Notes under the pieces: model-generated | What the model saw: only the letters and a program-made list of their open reading frames with translations | Database searches by the model: none | Told to the model about the DNA's origin: nothing | Origin: Longivirga sp036510975 | GTDB taxonomy: Bacteria > Actinomycetota > Actinomycetes > S36-B12 > CAIYMF01 | Length of the DNA: 64,000 nucleotides | NCBI GenBank assembly: GCA_036510975.1 | Contig: DATCCY010000016.1 | Coordinates: 1-64,000 of the forward strand | Direction of reading: 5' to 3' | Position numbers and translations under genes: made by a program | Shown here: positions 51,627-60,462 of the stretch, piece after piece | Numbering within the stretch: position 1 is the first letter of the stretch | How the letters are laid out: the number at the start of each line of letters is the position of its first letter

Positions 51627-51770
51627 CACGGCCTCCTTCTCGCCGGCCGTGCCGCGGGACGACCGTTGGCGTCCAGGACGCGTCGGGCACCGGTCGGCGG
51701 CACGAGTCACGCGAGGATAGGGGTGCCCCGCGCCATGATCAACAAGGCGCGCCGCCCGGCCTCGCGGCGT

Positions 51771-52070
51771 TCACCCGACGGCGGCGTCGCGCAGGACCTC
51801 GAGGCGCGTCGCGAGGTCGCCCGGCGGGTCCGCGATCTCGAGCACTTTGTCACGACTTGTCCTACCTCGCACGAGGGTGACCTGCCAGGGACGGACACCT
51901 AGGGCCTGCGCCACCGCCACGAGCACGGCATCCGTGGCCGCCCCGTCCACGGCGCGGGCCGAGACCGCCACCACGAGGGTCGCGTCCGGGCCCTCGCCGT
52001 AGCGACCGCCGACCCGGGTCCGGGACGCCCCGGGCCGGACCCGGACGGTGAGGCGTGCGGGCGCGGACAT
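51771..52070 (-). CDS. DUF167 (YggU) family protein
   Basis: The 99-residue protein matches the small alpha/beta DUF167 family: RLTVRVRPGASRTRVGG at the N-terminus and GAATDAVLVAVAQALGV in the middle. The function is unknown. It is divergent from ileS; the 341 bases between hold the ileS promoter and T-box. No clear ribosome site precedes the ATG. Confidence 0.88.
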   Translation of the reverse strand: MSAPARLTVRVRPGASRTRVGGRYGEGPDATLVVAVSARAVDGAATDAVLVAVAQALGVRPWQVTLVRGRTSRDKVLEIADPPGDLATRLEVLRDAAVG

Positions 52071-52100
52071 ATGCGCAAGCCTGCCACCGGGACCGACCGT

Positions 52101-52106
52101 TAGGCT
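52101..52106 (+). promoter_or_regulatory. -10 hexamer of the ileS promoter
   Basis: TAGGCT would give a transcript starting near 52113 with a leader of about 300 bases, long enough to contain the whole T-box. No good -35 is visible. Confidence 0.4.
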
Positions 52107-52164
52107 GACCTCGTCCAGGCACGGCAACGACGGGGACGAGTAGTCCCGCACGCAGCCATGAGCG

Positions 52165-52411
52165 ACCCGGGGACGGTGTGAGCCCGGGGGTGTGCGCGGG
52201 TCGAATATCACCCCTGAGCGTCTCGGAAGAGCCGCGGGAGACCGCGGGGTAGACCCGACGCCTGCGACGCGCGAGAGGGGCCGGCGCACGCAGCCGACCC
52301 AAGGAGGGTGGTACCGCGGGCTGCCGGCCGGACACGGCCGCGTCTCGTCCCTCCGTCCCGAGCACGTCCGTCGGCACCGCCGCCGGGCAGACGCACGACG
52401 ACGGAGGATGG
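52165..52411 (+). ncRNA. Translational T-box riboswitch for isoleucine (ileS leader)
   Basis: The leader has the T-box core AGGGTGGTACCGCGG at 52305-52319 with TGGT (52309-52312) to pair with the uncharged tRNA end. Stem I is very short (52186-52191 with 52210-52215) and exposes the specifier ATC at 52207-52209, matching tRNA-Ile(GAU). The antisequestrator pairs 52304-52308 with 52349-52353 and 52315-52319 with 52338-52342. The competing sequestrator pairs 52350-52357 with 52400-52407, which includes the ileS Shine-Dalgarno. Control is therefore translational. Ile T-boxes with very short Stem I are known from actinobacteria. Confidence 0.92.
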
Positions 52412-55400
52412 ATGTACCGCCCGGTGCCCCCGCAGGTCGACCTGGCTGCGCTCGACCACGAGGTCCTCGACCTGTGGCGGGAGAAGGACGTCTTCGCGCG
52501 ATCGCTGGCCGCCACCGAGGGCCGACCCCTCTGGGTCTTCAACGAGGGTCCGCCCACCGCCAACGGCAGGCCGGGCACCCATCACGTCGAGGCCCGGGTC
52601 TTCAAGGACGTGTTCCCGCGCTACCGCACGATGAAGGGCTACCACGTCCCCCGCAAGGCGGGGTGGGACTGCCACGGCCTCCCGGTCGAGCTGGCCGTGG
52701 AGAAGGAGCTCGGATTCGCCGGCAAGCAGGACATCGAGGCCTACGGCGTCGCGGAGTTCAACGCGCGCTGCCGCGAGTCCGTGCTCCGCCACGTCGACGC
52801 CTTCGCCGACCTCACCGAGCGGATGGGCTACTGGGTCGACATGGGCGACGCCTACTGGACGATGGACCCGCAGTACGTCGAGAGCGTGTGGTGGTCGCTC
52901 AAGCAGATCTTCGACAAGGGCCTGCTCGTGCAGGACCACCGCGTGACGCCGTACTGCCCGCGGTGCGGCACCGGTCTGTCCGACCACGAGCTGGCCCAGG
53001 GCTACGAGACGGTGGTCGACCCCTCGGTCTACGTGCGGTTCCCGGTGACCGGTGGTGCGCTCGTCGAGCGGCACCCCGGGCTCGCGCTCCTCGTGTGGAC
53101 CACGACCCCGTGGACGCTGGTCTCCAACACGGCGTGCGCGGTGAACCCGGACGTCGACTACGACGTGGCCCGCACCGCCGACGGCGAGACGCTGCTGGTC
53201 GCGTCCGCGCTGCGCGTGGCCGTCCTCGGCGAGGGATCGACCGTCCTCGAGCAGGTGCGCGGGTCCCAGGTCGTGGGGACGCCGTACGCACGGCCCTTCA
53301 CCGGGGTCGAGTTCCCCGAGACCGACGCGCCGCTGCACACCGTGCTCGCGGCCGACTTCGTCACCACCGAGGACGGTTCGGGCATCGTGCACGAGGCGCC
53401 GGCCTTCGGCGCCGAGGACCTCGCGCTGTGCCGCCAGTACGGCCTCCCGGTGGTGAACCCCCTGCGCCTCGACGGCCACTTCGAGACCTGGGTGCCGCTG
53501 GTCGGCGACGTGTTCTTCAAGAAGGCCGACGCCCTCCTCGTCGACGACCTCGCCGCGCGCGGCCTGCTCTTCAAGCACGTTCCCTACGAGCACACCTACC
53601 CGCACTGCTGGCGCTGCCACACGCCGCTGGTCTACTACGCGCAGCCGTCCTGGTACATCCGCACCACCGCCGTGAAGGATGCGCTGCTCGCCGAGAACGA
53701 GGCGACCGACTGGCACCCGAAGACCATCCAGTGGGGCCGCTACGGCGACTGGCTCAACAACAACATCGACTGGGCGCTCTCGCGCAGCCGCTACTGGGGC
53801 ACGCCCCTCCCGATCTGGCGCTGCGAGGCGGGCCACCTGTCGTGCGTCGAGTCCCTCGCGGATCTCGGTGCCCGAGCAGGGCAGGACGTGTCCGGCCTCG
53901 ACCCGCACCGGCCCTACGTCGACGACGTCACCTTCCCGTGCGCCGAGTGCGGCGGGGTGTCCACGCGTGTCCCCGAGGTGATCGACGCCTGGTACGACAG
54001 CGGCGCGATGCCCTTCGCGCAGTTCGGGTATCCGCATCGCGGCGTCGACGACTTCGCCACCCGCTACCCGGCAGACTTCATCTGCGAGGCGATCGACCAG
54101 ACCCGCGGCTGGTTCTACACGCTCATGGCGATCGGCACGCTCGTGTTCGAGCGGTCGTCCTACCGGACGGTGCTCTGCCTCGGCCACATCCTCGACGAGG
54201 AGGGCCGCAAGATGAGCAAGCACCTTGGCAACGTCCTGGAGCCGATCCCGCTCATGGACCAGCACGGCGCGGACGCCGTGCGCTGGTTCATGCTCGCCGG
54301 CGGCTCGCCGTGGCAGGCGCGCCGGGTGGGCCACTCGACGATCCAGGAGGTCGTGCGCAAGACGCTGCTGACCTACTGGAACACCGTCTCGTTCCAGGCC
54401 CTCTACGCCCTCGAGTCCGGGTTCGAGCCGAGCACGACGCCGGCTCCCCCGGTGTCCGAGCGCTCGGCGCTCGACCGCTGGGCGCTGTCCGAGGCGCACC
54501 GGCTCGCCCGTGACGTCGACGTCGCGCTCGACGCCTACGACACGCAGCGCGCGGGTCGGCTGCTCTCGGCGTACGTCGACGACCTGTCGAACTGGTACGT
54601 CCGGCGCTCGCGGCGCCGCTTCTGGGCGGGCGACCCCGCTGCCCTGGCGACGCTGCACGAGTGCCTCTCCGTCGTCACCCTGCTGATGGCGCCGTTCACC
54701 CCGTTCATCACCGAGCGGGTGTGGCAGGACCTGTTCGCGTCGACCAGCACCGAGCTGCCCGACTCCGTGCACCTCGCGGCCTGGCCCGAGGTCGACGGCA
54801 GCCTCGTCGACGACGAGCTCGCCGACCAGATGGCGCTCGTCCGCCGCCTCGTGGAGCTCGGCCGCGCGGCGCGGGCCGGCTCGAGCGTGCGGACCCGGCA
54901 GCCGCTCGGCCGCGCGCTCGTCGCGGCGCCAGGCTGGGAGCGGCTGCCCGCCGACCTGCGCGCCGAGGTGTCCGAGGAGCTCAACTGCGGCGAGCTGCTC
55001 GCGCTGGTCGACGTCACCGAGGCCCACCTCGTCGAGGTAAGCGTGAAGGCCAACTTCCGCACCCTCGGCAAGCGCTTCGGCAAGGGCACGCCGCCGGTGG
55101 CGCAGGCCGTCGCCGACGCCGACGCCGCTGCCCTGGTGGCCGCCCTGCGCGCCGACGGCAGGGCCACGCTCGTGGTCGACGGCGCCGAGGTCTCGCTCGG
55201 CGAGGAGGACGTGCTCGTGACCGAGACGCCGCGTGCCGGGTGGGCGGTCGCGAGCGACGGCGGCGAGACGGTGGCCCTCGACCTCGAGCTCACCCCCGCG
55301 CTGCGCCGGGCCGGCCTCGCGCGCGAGACCGTGCGGCTGGTGCAGGAGGCGCGCAAGTCCGCCGGGTTCGCGGTCAGCGACCGGATCTCCTTCGCCTGGT

Positions 55401-55564
55401 CGAGCGAGGACGCCGAGCTCGCGGACGCCCTGCGCGAGCACGGTCCCTCGGTCGCCGACGAGGTGCTGGCGACGTCGTTCACCGAGGGCGCGTCGCCCGC
55501 GTCCGCGACCGTCAGCGGCGAGGACGCCGACCTCGGTCTGCGCTGGTGGATCACGCTCGCCTGA
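52412..55564 (+). CDS. ileS: Isoleucyl-tRNA synthetase
   Basis: IleS charges tRNA-Ile. The 1050-residue protein is the eukaryote-like/actinobacterial type: the HIGH-like motif is GTHH (55-58) and the KMSKS-like motif is KMSKH (600-604). An editing domain lies between, with two zinc-knuckle-like CxxC sites, one in YCPRCGTGLSDHE. The C-terminal anticodon-binding region is helical. GGAGG lies four bases before the ATG and is the strand sequestered by the T-box. This type of enzyme is often naturally less sensitive to mupirocin; that is family knowledge only. Confidence 0.98.
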   Translation: MYRPVPPQVDLAALDHEVLDLWREKDVFARSLAATEGRPLWVFNEGPPTANGRPGTHHVEARVFKDVFPRYRTMKGYHVPRKAGWDCHGLPVELAVEKELGFAGKQDIEAYGVAEFNARCRESVLRHVDAFADLTERMGYWVDMGDAYWTMDPQYVESVWWSLKQIFDKGLLVQDHRVTPYCPRCGTGLSDHELAQGYETVVDPSVYVRFPVTGGALVERHPGLALLVWTTTPWTLVSNTACAVNPDVDYDVARTADGETLLVASALRVAVLGEGSTVLEQVRGSQVVGTPYARPFTGVEFPETDAPLHTVLAADFVTTEDGSGIVHEAPAFGAEDLALCRQYGLPVVNPLRLDGHFETWVPLVGDVFFKKADALLVDDLAARGLLFKHVPYEHTYPHCWRCHTPLVYYAQPSWYIRTTAVKDALLAENEATDWHPKTIQWGRYGDWLNNNIDWALSRSRYWGTPLPIWRCEAGHLSCVESLADLGARAGQDVSGLDPHRPYVDDVTFPCAECGGVSTRVPEVIDAWYDSGAMPFAQFGYPHRGVDDFATRYPADFICEAIDQTRGWFYTLMAIGTLVFERSSYRTVLCLGHILDEEGRKMSKHLGNVLEPIPLMDQHGADAVRWFMLAGGSPWQARRVGHSTIQEVVRKTLLTYWNTVSFQALYALESGFEPSTTPAPPVSERSALDRWALSEAHRLARDVDVALDAYDTQRAGRLLSAYVDDLSNWYVRRSRRRFWAGDPAALATLHECLSVVTLLMAPFTPFITERVWQDLFASTSTELPDSVHLAAWPEVDGSLVDDELADQMALVRRLVELGRAARAGSSVRTRQPLGRALVAAPGWERLPADLRAEVSEELNCGELLALVDVTEAHLVEVSVKANFRTLGKRFGKGTPPVAQAVADADAAALVAALRADGRATLVVDGAEVSLGEEDVLVTETPRAGWAVASDGGETVALDLELTPALRRAGLARETVRLVQEARKSAGFAVSDRISFAWSSEDAELADALREHGPSVADEVLATSFTEGASPASATVSGEDADLGLRWWITLA

Positions 55565-55732
55565 GCAGCACGGACCGTTCGTGACCCGTGGCAATGCTAC
55601 GGCGGCGCCCGACCTCGGCCTCAGGGCGGGCCGCGCGCCCGGCAGCGTCAGCGCGCGCCGGAGAGCGCGCAGCCGCTGGCGATCTCGGCACAGCCCCCTG
55701 GCTCACGACGCGCACGACCCGCACGACCCGCA

Positions 55733-55772
55733 CGACGATGGGCCCCGGCCGTCATGGCCGGACCCATCGTCG
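55733..55772. terminator. Bidirectional terminator between ileS and wag31
   Basis: An inverted repeat (CGACGATGGG...CCCATCGTCG) with GGCC inner pairs forms a ~17-pair stem. Outside it, three direct CGCACGAC words face a single CGTGCG copy. It lies in the 225-base gap between the convergent ileS and wag31 genes, where I see no gene. Confidence 0.7.
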
Positions 55773-55789
55773 TAGATCGTGCGGGAGCG

Positions 55790-56662
55790 CTACGCCTGCT
55801 GCGGCGGGGCGCCGTCGTTCGGGACCGCGAACGGTGACTGCGGCTGTTGCTGGGCCGGCTGCTGCGGCGGTGCAGGCGGAGCCTGCTGCGGCTGGGCCGG
55901 CTGCTGCGGCGCTGCAGGCGGGGCCTGCTGTTGTGGCGGCTGGGGTGCGACCGGCTGCGGCGGCGCGGCGGTCGGCGGCGGAGGCGACAGCTGCGGGGCC
56001 TGCTGCGCAGGGGCCTGCGGCGGCGGTGCCTGCTGGAGCTGCGCGGCCACGGCGGGCGGCGCGGCCGCCGGCGCGGGCGGGGACGCCACGACGGGTGCCG
56101 ACGTCACGGGTGCCGTCGTGGCAGGTGCTGCCGCGGCTGGGGCGGCGTCGGTCCCCCGGGAGTCGAGCTCCCGGAGCGCGGCCTCGTGGTGCTGGCGCAG
56201 CCGCGTCCGGTACTCGCGCTCGAAGGCACGCAGCTCCTCGACCCGGCGCTCGAGGGCGGCGCGCTCGGTCACGGCGGCGCTCTCGAGCTCGTCGACCTTG
56301 GCGCGCGCGTCGGCCAGCATGATGTCCGCCTCGGCCCTGGCGCGCGCCTTGTGCTCCTCGGCCGTCTTCTGGGCCAGCGCGAGCATGGCGACGGCCTGCT
56401 CGTTGTGGTCCGGGACGGGCGGGGCCGGTGGCGCGACCGGCGGGGGCGGGGGCGGTGGCGCTGCAGCAGTCGCAGCGGTCGCCGCGGCGGCCGACTGCTC
56501 GGCCGCGGCGACGCGACCCTTGAGCTCGGCGTTCTCGCGCGCCAGCGCGCCGAGCTCGAGCTCGACCTGGTCGAGGAACGAGTCCACCTCGTCCATCTCG
56601 TAGCCCTTGCGCTTGGCAGTCGAGAACTGCTTGTTGCGCACGTCCTCGGGAGTCAATGCCAT
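55790..56662 (-). CDS. wag31: DivIVA/Wag31 polar growth protein
   Basis: DivIVA binds curved membrane at the poles and septum and steers wall growth. The 290-residue protein has the DivIVA N-terminal membrane-binding motif (LTPEDVRNKQF...MDEVDSFLDQV, residues 3-33), a linker rich in Pro (about 66-84), and a coiled coil (about 87-165). A Pro/Gln/Ala tail of about 120 residues follows, much longer and more biased than in Bacillus DivIVA. It is the last gene of the division cluster. Confidence 0.95.
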   Translation of the reverse strand: MALTPEDVRNKQFSTAKRKGYEMDEVDSFLDQVELELGALARENAELKGRVAAAEQSAAAATAATAAAPPPPPPPVAPPAPPVPDHNEQAVAMLALAQKTAEEHKARARAEADIMLADARAKVDELESAAVTERAALERRVEELRAFEREYRTRLRQHHEAALRELDSRGTDAAPAAAAPATTAPVTSAPVVASPPAPAAAPPAVAAQLQQAPPPQAPAQQAPQLSPPPPTAAPPQPVAPQPPQQQAPPAAPQQPAQPQQAPPAPPQQPAQQQPQSPFAVPNDGAPPQQA

Positions 56663-56726
56663 CAGGTCACCTCGGTGTAGGGAAGGTCGGCCAGGGTCGA
56701 GTCTAGAGGGTGGGGGTGCGGACGGC

Positions 56727-57029
56727 TCATATCAGCAACGCCAGCGAGATCAGGATCCGGATGAGGATGAACAGCAGGAGGAACACGACCGTGATCTGGA
56801 AGTCGAACTGACCAACACGGATCGACGGGATGATGCGGGAGAGCAGCTTGATCGGCGGGTCCGTGACCGTGTAGATCGCCTCCACGAGGACCAGCACGAT
56901 CCCGCCGGGCCGCCAGTCGCGCGCGAACATGAAGACATAGTCGACCACGATGCGTGCGATGAGCACGACGAGGTAGATCTGCAGGACCCAGGCGAGCGAG
57001 AGGCCTACGACGGACGTGCCGATGGTCAC
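56727..57029 (-). CDS. yggT: YggT family membrane protein
   Basis: The 100-residue protein has two membrane-helix pairs flanking a conserved loop (YTVTDPPIKLLSRIIPSI, about 53-70). YggT proteins lie next to sepF in many bacteria and are thought to help division or osmotic response, without a defined activity. The GTG start has AGGACAGGA upstream. Confidence 0.92.
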   Translation of the reverse strand: MTIGTSVVGLSLAWVLQIYLVVLIARIVVDYVFMFARDWRPGGIVLVLVEAIYTVTDPPIKLLSRIIPSIRVGQFDFQITVVFLLLFILIRILISLALLI

Positions 57030-57062
57030 CGCGGTCCTGTCCTGTCGGTGCCGAGCGCGAGC

Positions 57063-57602
57063 TCAGCTCTGGTTGAAGAAGCCGTCCTGGGCGAGGCGAC
57101 GCGCCTCGGCCGCGACGTCCACGTTGACCGGGGAGAGCAGGAACACCTTGTTGGTGACCCGCTCGATGGTGCCCCGGCAGCCGAACACCAGACCAGCGGC
57201 GAAGTCCACCAGGCGCTTGGCGTCGACGTCGTCCATGTCGGTGAGGTTCATGATGACCGGCACACCCTCGCGGAACTCCTCGCCGATGCGACGGGCGTCG
57301 TTGTAGGTGCGCGGGTGCAGCGTGGTGATGCGGTACAGGTCGCTCACGGCGGACGAGTCGGCGCTCGCGGCGTGCGGCACCGCGAGCGGGTCGGTCGCCA
57401 GCGCGCCGCGGGTGGCGGGCACCGGATCGACCGTGCGGGCCGATGCGGCCCGGACGGGCTGCACCTCGCGCACGGAGGAGTACGAGCGGGGCTCCTCGTG
57501 GCGCGGGCGCGGGTCGACGTAGTCGTCGTCGTGCTCGGCGTACTCGAGGCCCTCGTCCTCGACCAGGCCGAGGTAGACCGCCATCTTGCGCATCGCGCCC
57601 AT
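57063..57602 (-). CDS. sepF: Cell division protein SepF
   Basis: SepF links FtsZ filaments to the membrane. The 179-residue protein has an N-terminal amphipathic membrane-binding helix (MAVYLGLVED), an acidic linker (18-85) and the SepF domain (about 90-172; VPVIMNLTDMDDVDAKRLVDF). GAGGAG precedes the ATG at 57602. It lies between yggS and yggT as in other Gram-positive bacteria. It would bind the FtsZ C-terminal peptide encoded at 59223. Confidence 0.96.
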   Translation of the reverse strand: MGAMRKMAVYLGLVEDEGLEYAEHDDDYVDPRPRHEEPRSYSSVREVQPVRAASARTVDPVPATRGALATDPLAVPHAASADSSAVSDLYRITTLHPRTYNDARRIGEEFREGVPVIMNLTDMDDVDAKRLVDFAAGLVFGCRGTIERVTNKVFLLSPVNVDVAAEARRLAQDGFFNQS

Positions 57603-57691
57603 GCCTGCTCCTCGTCACGTGCTGTCCACGACCCGCTGCGCCGCGGATGCGTACGACGGCGGCACGCGTGGCACGCGCCGTCGCGGAAACG

Positions 57692-58399
57692 CTACCCGAG
57701 TGCGGGGCGCCCTCCGAGCACCGCCGTGCCCACGCGCACGTGTGTCGCGCCCGACTCGACCGCTTCCTCGAGGTCCTGGGACATGCCCGCCGACACGACG
57801 GTCGCCCCCGGGTGCTCGCGCCGGAACGCCGCGGCGGCCTCGGCCAGCCGCGCGAAGGCCGCCCGCGGGTCCTCCTCGAGGGGGGCCACGGCCATGAGGC
57901 CCGCGAGCCGCAAGGCCGGACACCGCCCCACGACGACCTCGGCCAGGGCCGCGAGGTCGGCAGGGACGGCACCTCCGCGGTGCGGCTGCGGCGGCTCGGC
58001 CAGGTCTACCTGGAGCAGGACGTCGACCCGTCGACCCAGTTCGGCGGCCGCCCGGTCGAGCGCCGTGGCCAGCTCGGGACGGTCGACGGACTCGACGACA
58101 TCGGCGTAGGAGACGACGTGGCGGGCCTTGTTGCGCTGCAGCTGCCCGATGAAGTGCCAGCGCAGCCCGAGGTCGGCGCACTCCTCGTGCTTCGGTCGCG
58201 CCTCCTGGTCGCGGTTCTCCGCGACGTCGGTGACGCCGAGACCGGCGAGCAGCCGGACGTCGGAGGCTGGCCAGGTCTTCGTGACGACGACGAGCCGCAC
58301 GCTGCCAGGCACGCGGCCCCCGAGCCGTTCGGCCGTCGCGATCCGGGCGTGGACCTCGGCGAGGTTCGCCGCGAGCTCCGCGCGTCGCTCGGCGCTCAC
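57692..58399 (-). CDS. yggS: PLP homeostasis protein (YggS/PROSC)
   Basis: A 235-residue fold-type III PLP-binding protein without known catalysis that balances vitamin B6. The PLP lysine is Lys41 (VVVTKTWP), and HFIGQLQRNKAR and GMSQDLEEAVESGATHVRVG are family hallmarks. The GTG start overlaps the pgeF stop by four bases. Confidence 0.95.
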   Translation of the reverse strand: MSAERRAELAANLAEVHARIATAERLGGRVPGSVRLVVVTKTWPASDVRLLAGLGVTDVAENRDQEARPKHEECADLGLRWHFIGQLQRNKARHVVSYADVVESVDRPELATALDRAAAELGRRVDVLLQVDLAEPPQPHRGGAVPADLAALAEVVVGRCPALRLAGLMAVAPLEEDPRAAFARLAEAAAAFRREHPGATVVSAGMSQDLEEAVESGATHVRVGTAVLGGRPALG

Positions 58400-59139
58400 G
58401 CCCGCACCGCCTCGGGGAGCAGGGTGACCACACCCCCGTGCCGACCCGTGACGTGGTCACGACGGTAGGAGTAGAGCGACGCCGTCTCCGTGGTGCAGCC
58501 CAGATGCAGCTGGGGCGTCACCCCGGCCGAGCGGAGCCGGGCGACGACGGCGGCGCGCAGGTCGAGGCCGGGGAGTCCGCCTGCGGCGACCGACGCCGCC
58601 TCGGGGGCGACGGCGACGACCTCGTCGAAGCGTGCGCGGGGCACGGCGTAGCAGCGACCGCAGATGGCCGGGCCCACCACGGCGCGCACCCGGTCGAGCC
58701 GTGCGCCGAGATCCGCCATCGAGGACAGCGTCTGCCCCACGACGTCCGAGAGCACCCCGCGCCACCCCGCATGCACCACGGCCACCACTCCGCGACCGCT
58801 GTCGCCGAGCAGGACCGGCACGCAGTCGGCCGCGAGCACGAGCAGCGCGATCCCGGGCACCGTCGTGACGAGGGCGTCCACCTCGGGCACGGGCGTCGCG
58901 CTCGGACCCGCGACCTGGCCGACGTCGTTGCCGTGCACGGGCGCCATCGTGACCACGTGCGCCGCGTCGACGCCGACCCGTCCCGCGAGCGCGGCCCGGT
59001 TGTCGAGCACGTGTCCGAGGTCGTCGCCGACGTGGTCGGCGAGGTTGCCGGCGTCGTACGGCGGGAGGCTGACGCCGTCGGTGCGGTCCGCGAACGCCCA
59101 GCGCACGCGCGGGCCGAGGGATCCGTCGACGAACGCCAT
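58396..59139 (-). CDS. pgeF: Peptidoglycan editing factor PgeF (laccase-domain family)
   Basis: The 247-residue protein has the zinc triad His69 (APVHGNDV), Cys106 (AADCVPVLL) and His123 (VHAGWRG) of the YfiH/DUF152 family. E. coli PgeF removes misplaced serine from peptidoglycan precursors. Its position between ftsZ and yggS is standard for actinobacteria. Older names call it a laccase or polyphenol oxidase. Confidence 0.93.
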   Translation of the reverse strand: MAFVDGSLGPRVRWAFADRTDGVSLPPYDAGNLADHVGDDLGHVLDNRAALAGRVGVDAAHVVTMAPVHGNDVGQVAGPSATPVPEVDALVTTVPGIALLVLAADCVPVLLGDSGRGVVAVVHAGWRGVLSDVVGQTLSSMADLGARLDRVRAVVGPAICGRCYAVPRARFDEVVAVAPEAASVAAGGLPGLDLRAAVVARLRSAGVTPQLHLGCTTETASLYSYRRDHVTGRHGGVVTLLPEAVRA

Positions 59140-59222
59140 GGCCCCACCCTGTCAGGCGGGGGCTGCGGGCGCATGCACCCGGGCGTGGCTGCGGCCGGAC
59201 GCGAGCTCGTGGTCGGGCGGTC

Positions 59223-60386
59223 CTACTTGAGGAAGTCCGGCACGTCGAGGTCGTCGTCGTCGCTGGCGTCGTCGAACACGATGGTGCGCGGTTCGCGCCT
59301 GGGCAGGTCCTCCGGCGACACCGGGATGACGGCGGGCTGCCCGGCCTCGGCGGTGGCCCGCGCGGTGTCGACCGCGAGCGGCGTCTCGTCGACATCGCCG
59401 CGGGTGACCGGCTTGTTGCCGCTGCGACGGGCCGGCGGGAGTCCGCCGTCGAAGCCGGCCGCGATGACGGTGACGCGCACCTCGTCGCCGAGGGTGTCGT
59501 CGATGACCGCGCCGAAGATGATGTTGGCCTCGGGGTGCGCGGCGTCGGCGACCAGGCGTGCGGCCTCGTTGATCTCGAAGAGCCCGAGGTCCGAACCGCC
59601 CGAGATGGACAGCAGGACTCCGTGCGCGCCGTCGATGCTCGCCTCGAGCAGCGGGCTCGAGATCGCCGACTCGGCAGCGGCGACGGCGCGGTCGTCTCCG
59701 CGTGCGGAGCCGATGCCCATGAGGGCGCTGCCGGCGCCGGCCATGATGCTCTTCACGTCGGCGAAGTCGAGGTTGATCAGGCCGGGCGTGGTGATGAGGT
59801 CGGTGATGCCGCTGACGCCCTGGAGCAGGACCTGGTCGGCCTGGCGGAACGCGTCGAGCATCGAGATGTTGCGGTCCGACAGCGCGAGCAGCCGGTCGTT
59901 CGGGATGACGATGAGGGTGTCGACCTCGGCGCGCAGCGCGTCGACCCCGGTGTCGGCCTGCACGCCGCGGCGCTTGCCCTCGAAGCCGAACGGGCGGGTG
60001 ACCACGCCGATGGTGAGGGCACCGAGCTGGCGGGCGATCTTCGCGATGACGGGAGCACCTCCGGTGCCCGTGCCACCACCTTCGCCCGCGGTCACGAAGA
60101 CCATGTCGGAGCCCTTGAGGACCTCCTCGATGTCCTCGGTGTGGTCCTCGGCCGCACGACGACCGACCTCCGGGTCGGCGCCGGCGCCGAGCCCGCGGGT
60201 GAGCTCGCGACCGATGTCGAGCTTCACGTCGGCGTCGCTCATGAGCAGGGCCTGCGCGTCGGTGTTGACGGCGATGAACTCGACGCCCTTGAGACCGACC
60301 TCGATCATCCGGTTCACGGCGTTGACGCCGCCGCCGCCGATGCCCACGACCTTGATGACCGCGAGGTAGTTCTGAGGAGCCGCCAC
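59223..60386 (-). CDS. ftsZ: Cell division protein FtsZ
   Basis: FtsZ is the tubulin-like GTPase that forms the division ring. The 387-residue protein has the GTP loop GGGTGTGG (103-110) and ends in the conserved peptide DDLDVPDFLK that binds SepF and other partners. A disordered linker covers about 317-375. The start is GTG (Met-Ala-Ala-Pro-Gln-Asn) with GAGAAGG upstream. A 235-base gap separates it from ftsQ and contains its own promoter region and a hairpin. Confidence 0.98.
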   Translation of the reverse strand: MAAPQNYLAVIKVVGIGGGGVNAVNRMIEVGLKGVEFIAVNTDAQALLMSDADVKLDIGRELTRGLGAGADPEVGRRAAEDHTEDIEEVLKGSDMVFVTAGEGGGTGTGGAPVIAKIARQLGALTIGVVTRPFGFEGKRRGVQADTGVDALRAEVDTLIVIPNDRLLALSDRNISMLDAFRQADQVLLQGVSGITDLITTPGLINLDFADVKSIMAGAGSALMGIGSARGDDRAVAAAESAISSPLLEASIDGAHGVLLSISGGSDLGLFEINEAARLVADAAHPEANIIFGAVIDDTLGDEVRVTVIAAGFDGGLPPARRSGNKPVTRGDVDETPLAVDTARATAEAGQPAVIPVSPEDLPRREPRTIVFDDASDDDDLDVPDFLK

Positions 60387-60431
60387 GGCGCCCGCCTTCT
60401 CTCGTCACTCGGCACGGGACGACTCTGGGGC

Positions 60432-60462
60432 AACTCTCATCCTCACGTAGAGGCTCAGAGTT
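60432..60462 (-). promoter_or_regulatory. Inverted repeat in the ftsZ leader
   Basis: AACTCT...CCTC-acgta-GAGG...AGAGTT is a two-part stem (six and four pairs, with a three-base internal loop) 46 bases before the ftsZ start. A weak promoter (TTCACC, 17 bases, ATAACT) overlaps it on the minus strand. It could be an operator or an RNA hairpin that adjusts ftsZ translation. The rest of the 235-base gap shows no gene. Confidence 0.5.

Noticed and set aside
51130..51720. Plus-strand Gly/Ala repeat protein (GAALA units)
   Set aside because: It is the complement of the KAAPA repeat; no ribosome site, and the minus-strand frame ends in an intact zinc finger.
47490..51902. 1470-codon plus-strand open frame
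   Set aside because: Antisense to the aldo/keto reductase, beta-lactamase-like, RluA-family, lspA and zinc-protein genes; no domain.
52208..55594. 1128-codon minus-strand open frame over ileS
   Set aside because: Antisense shadow of a complete ileS and its T-box.
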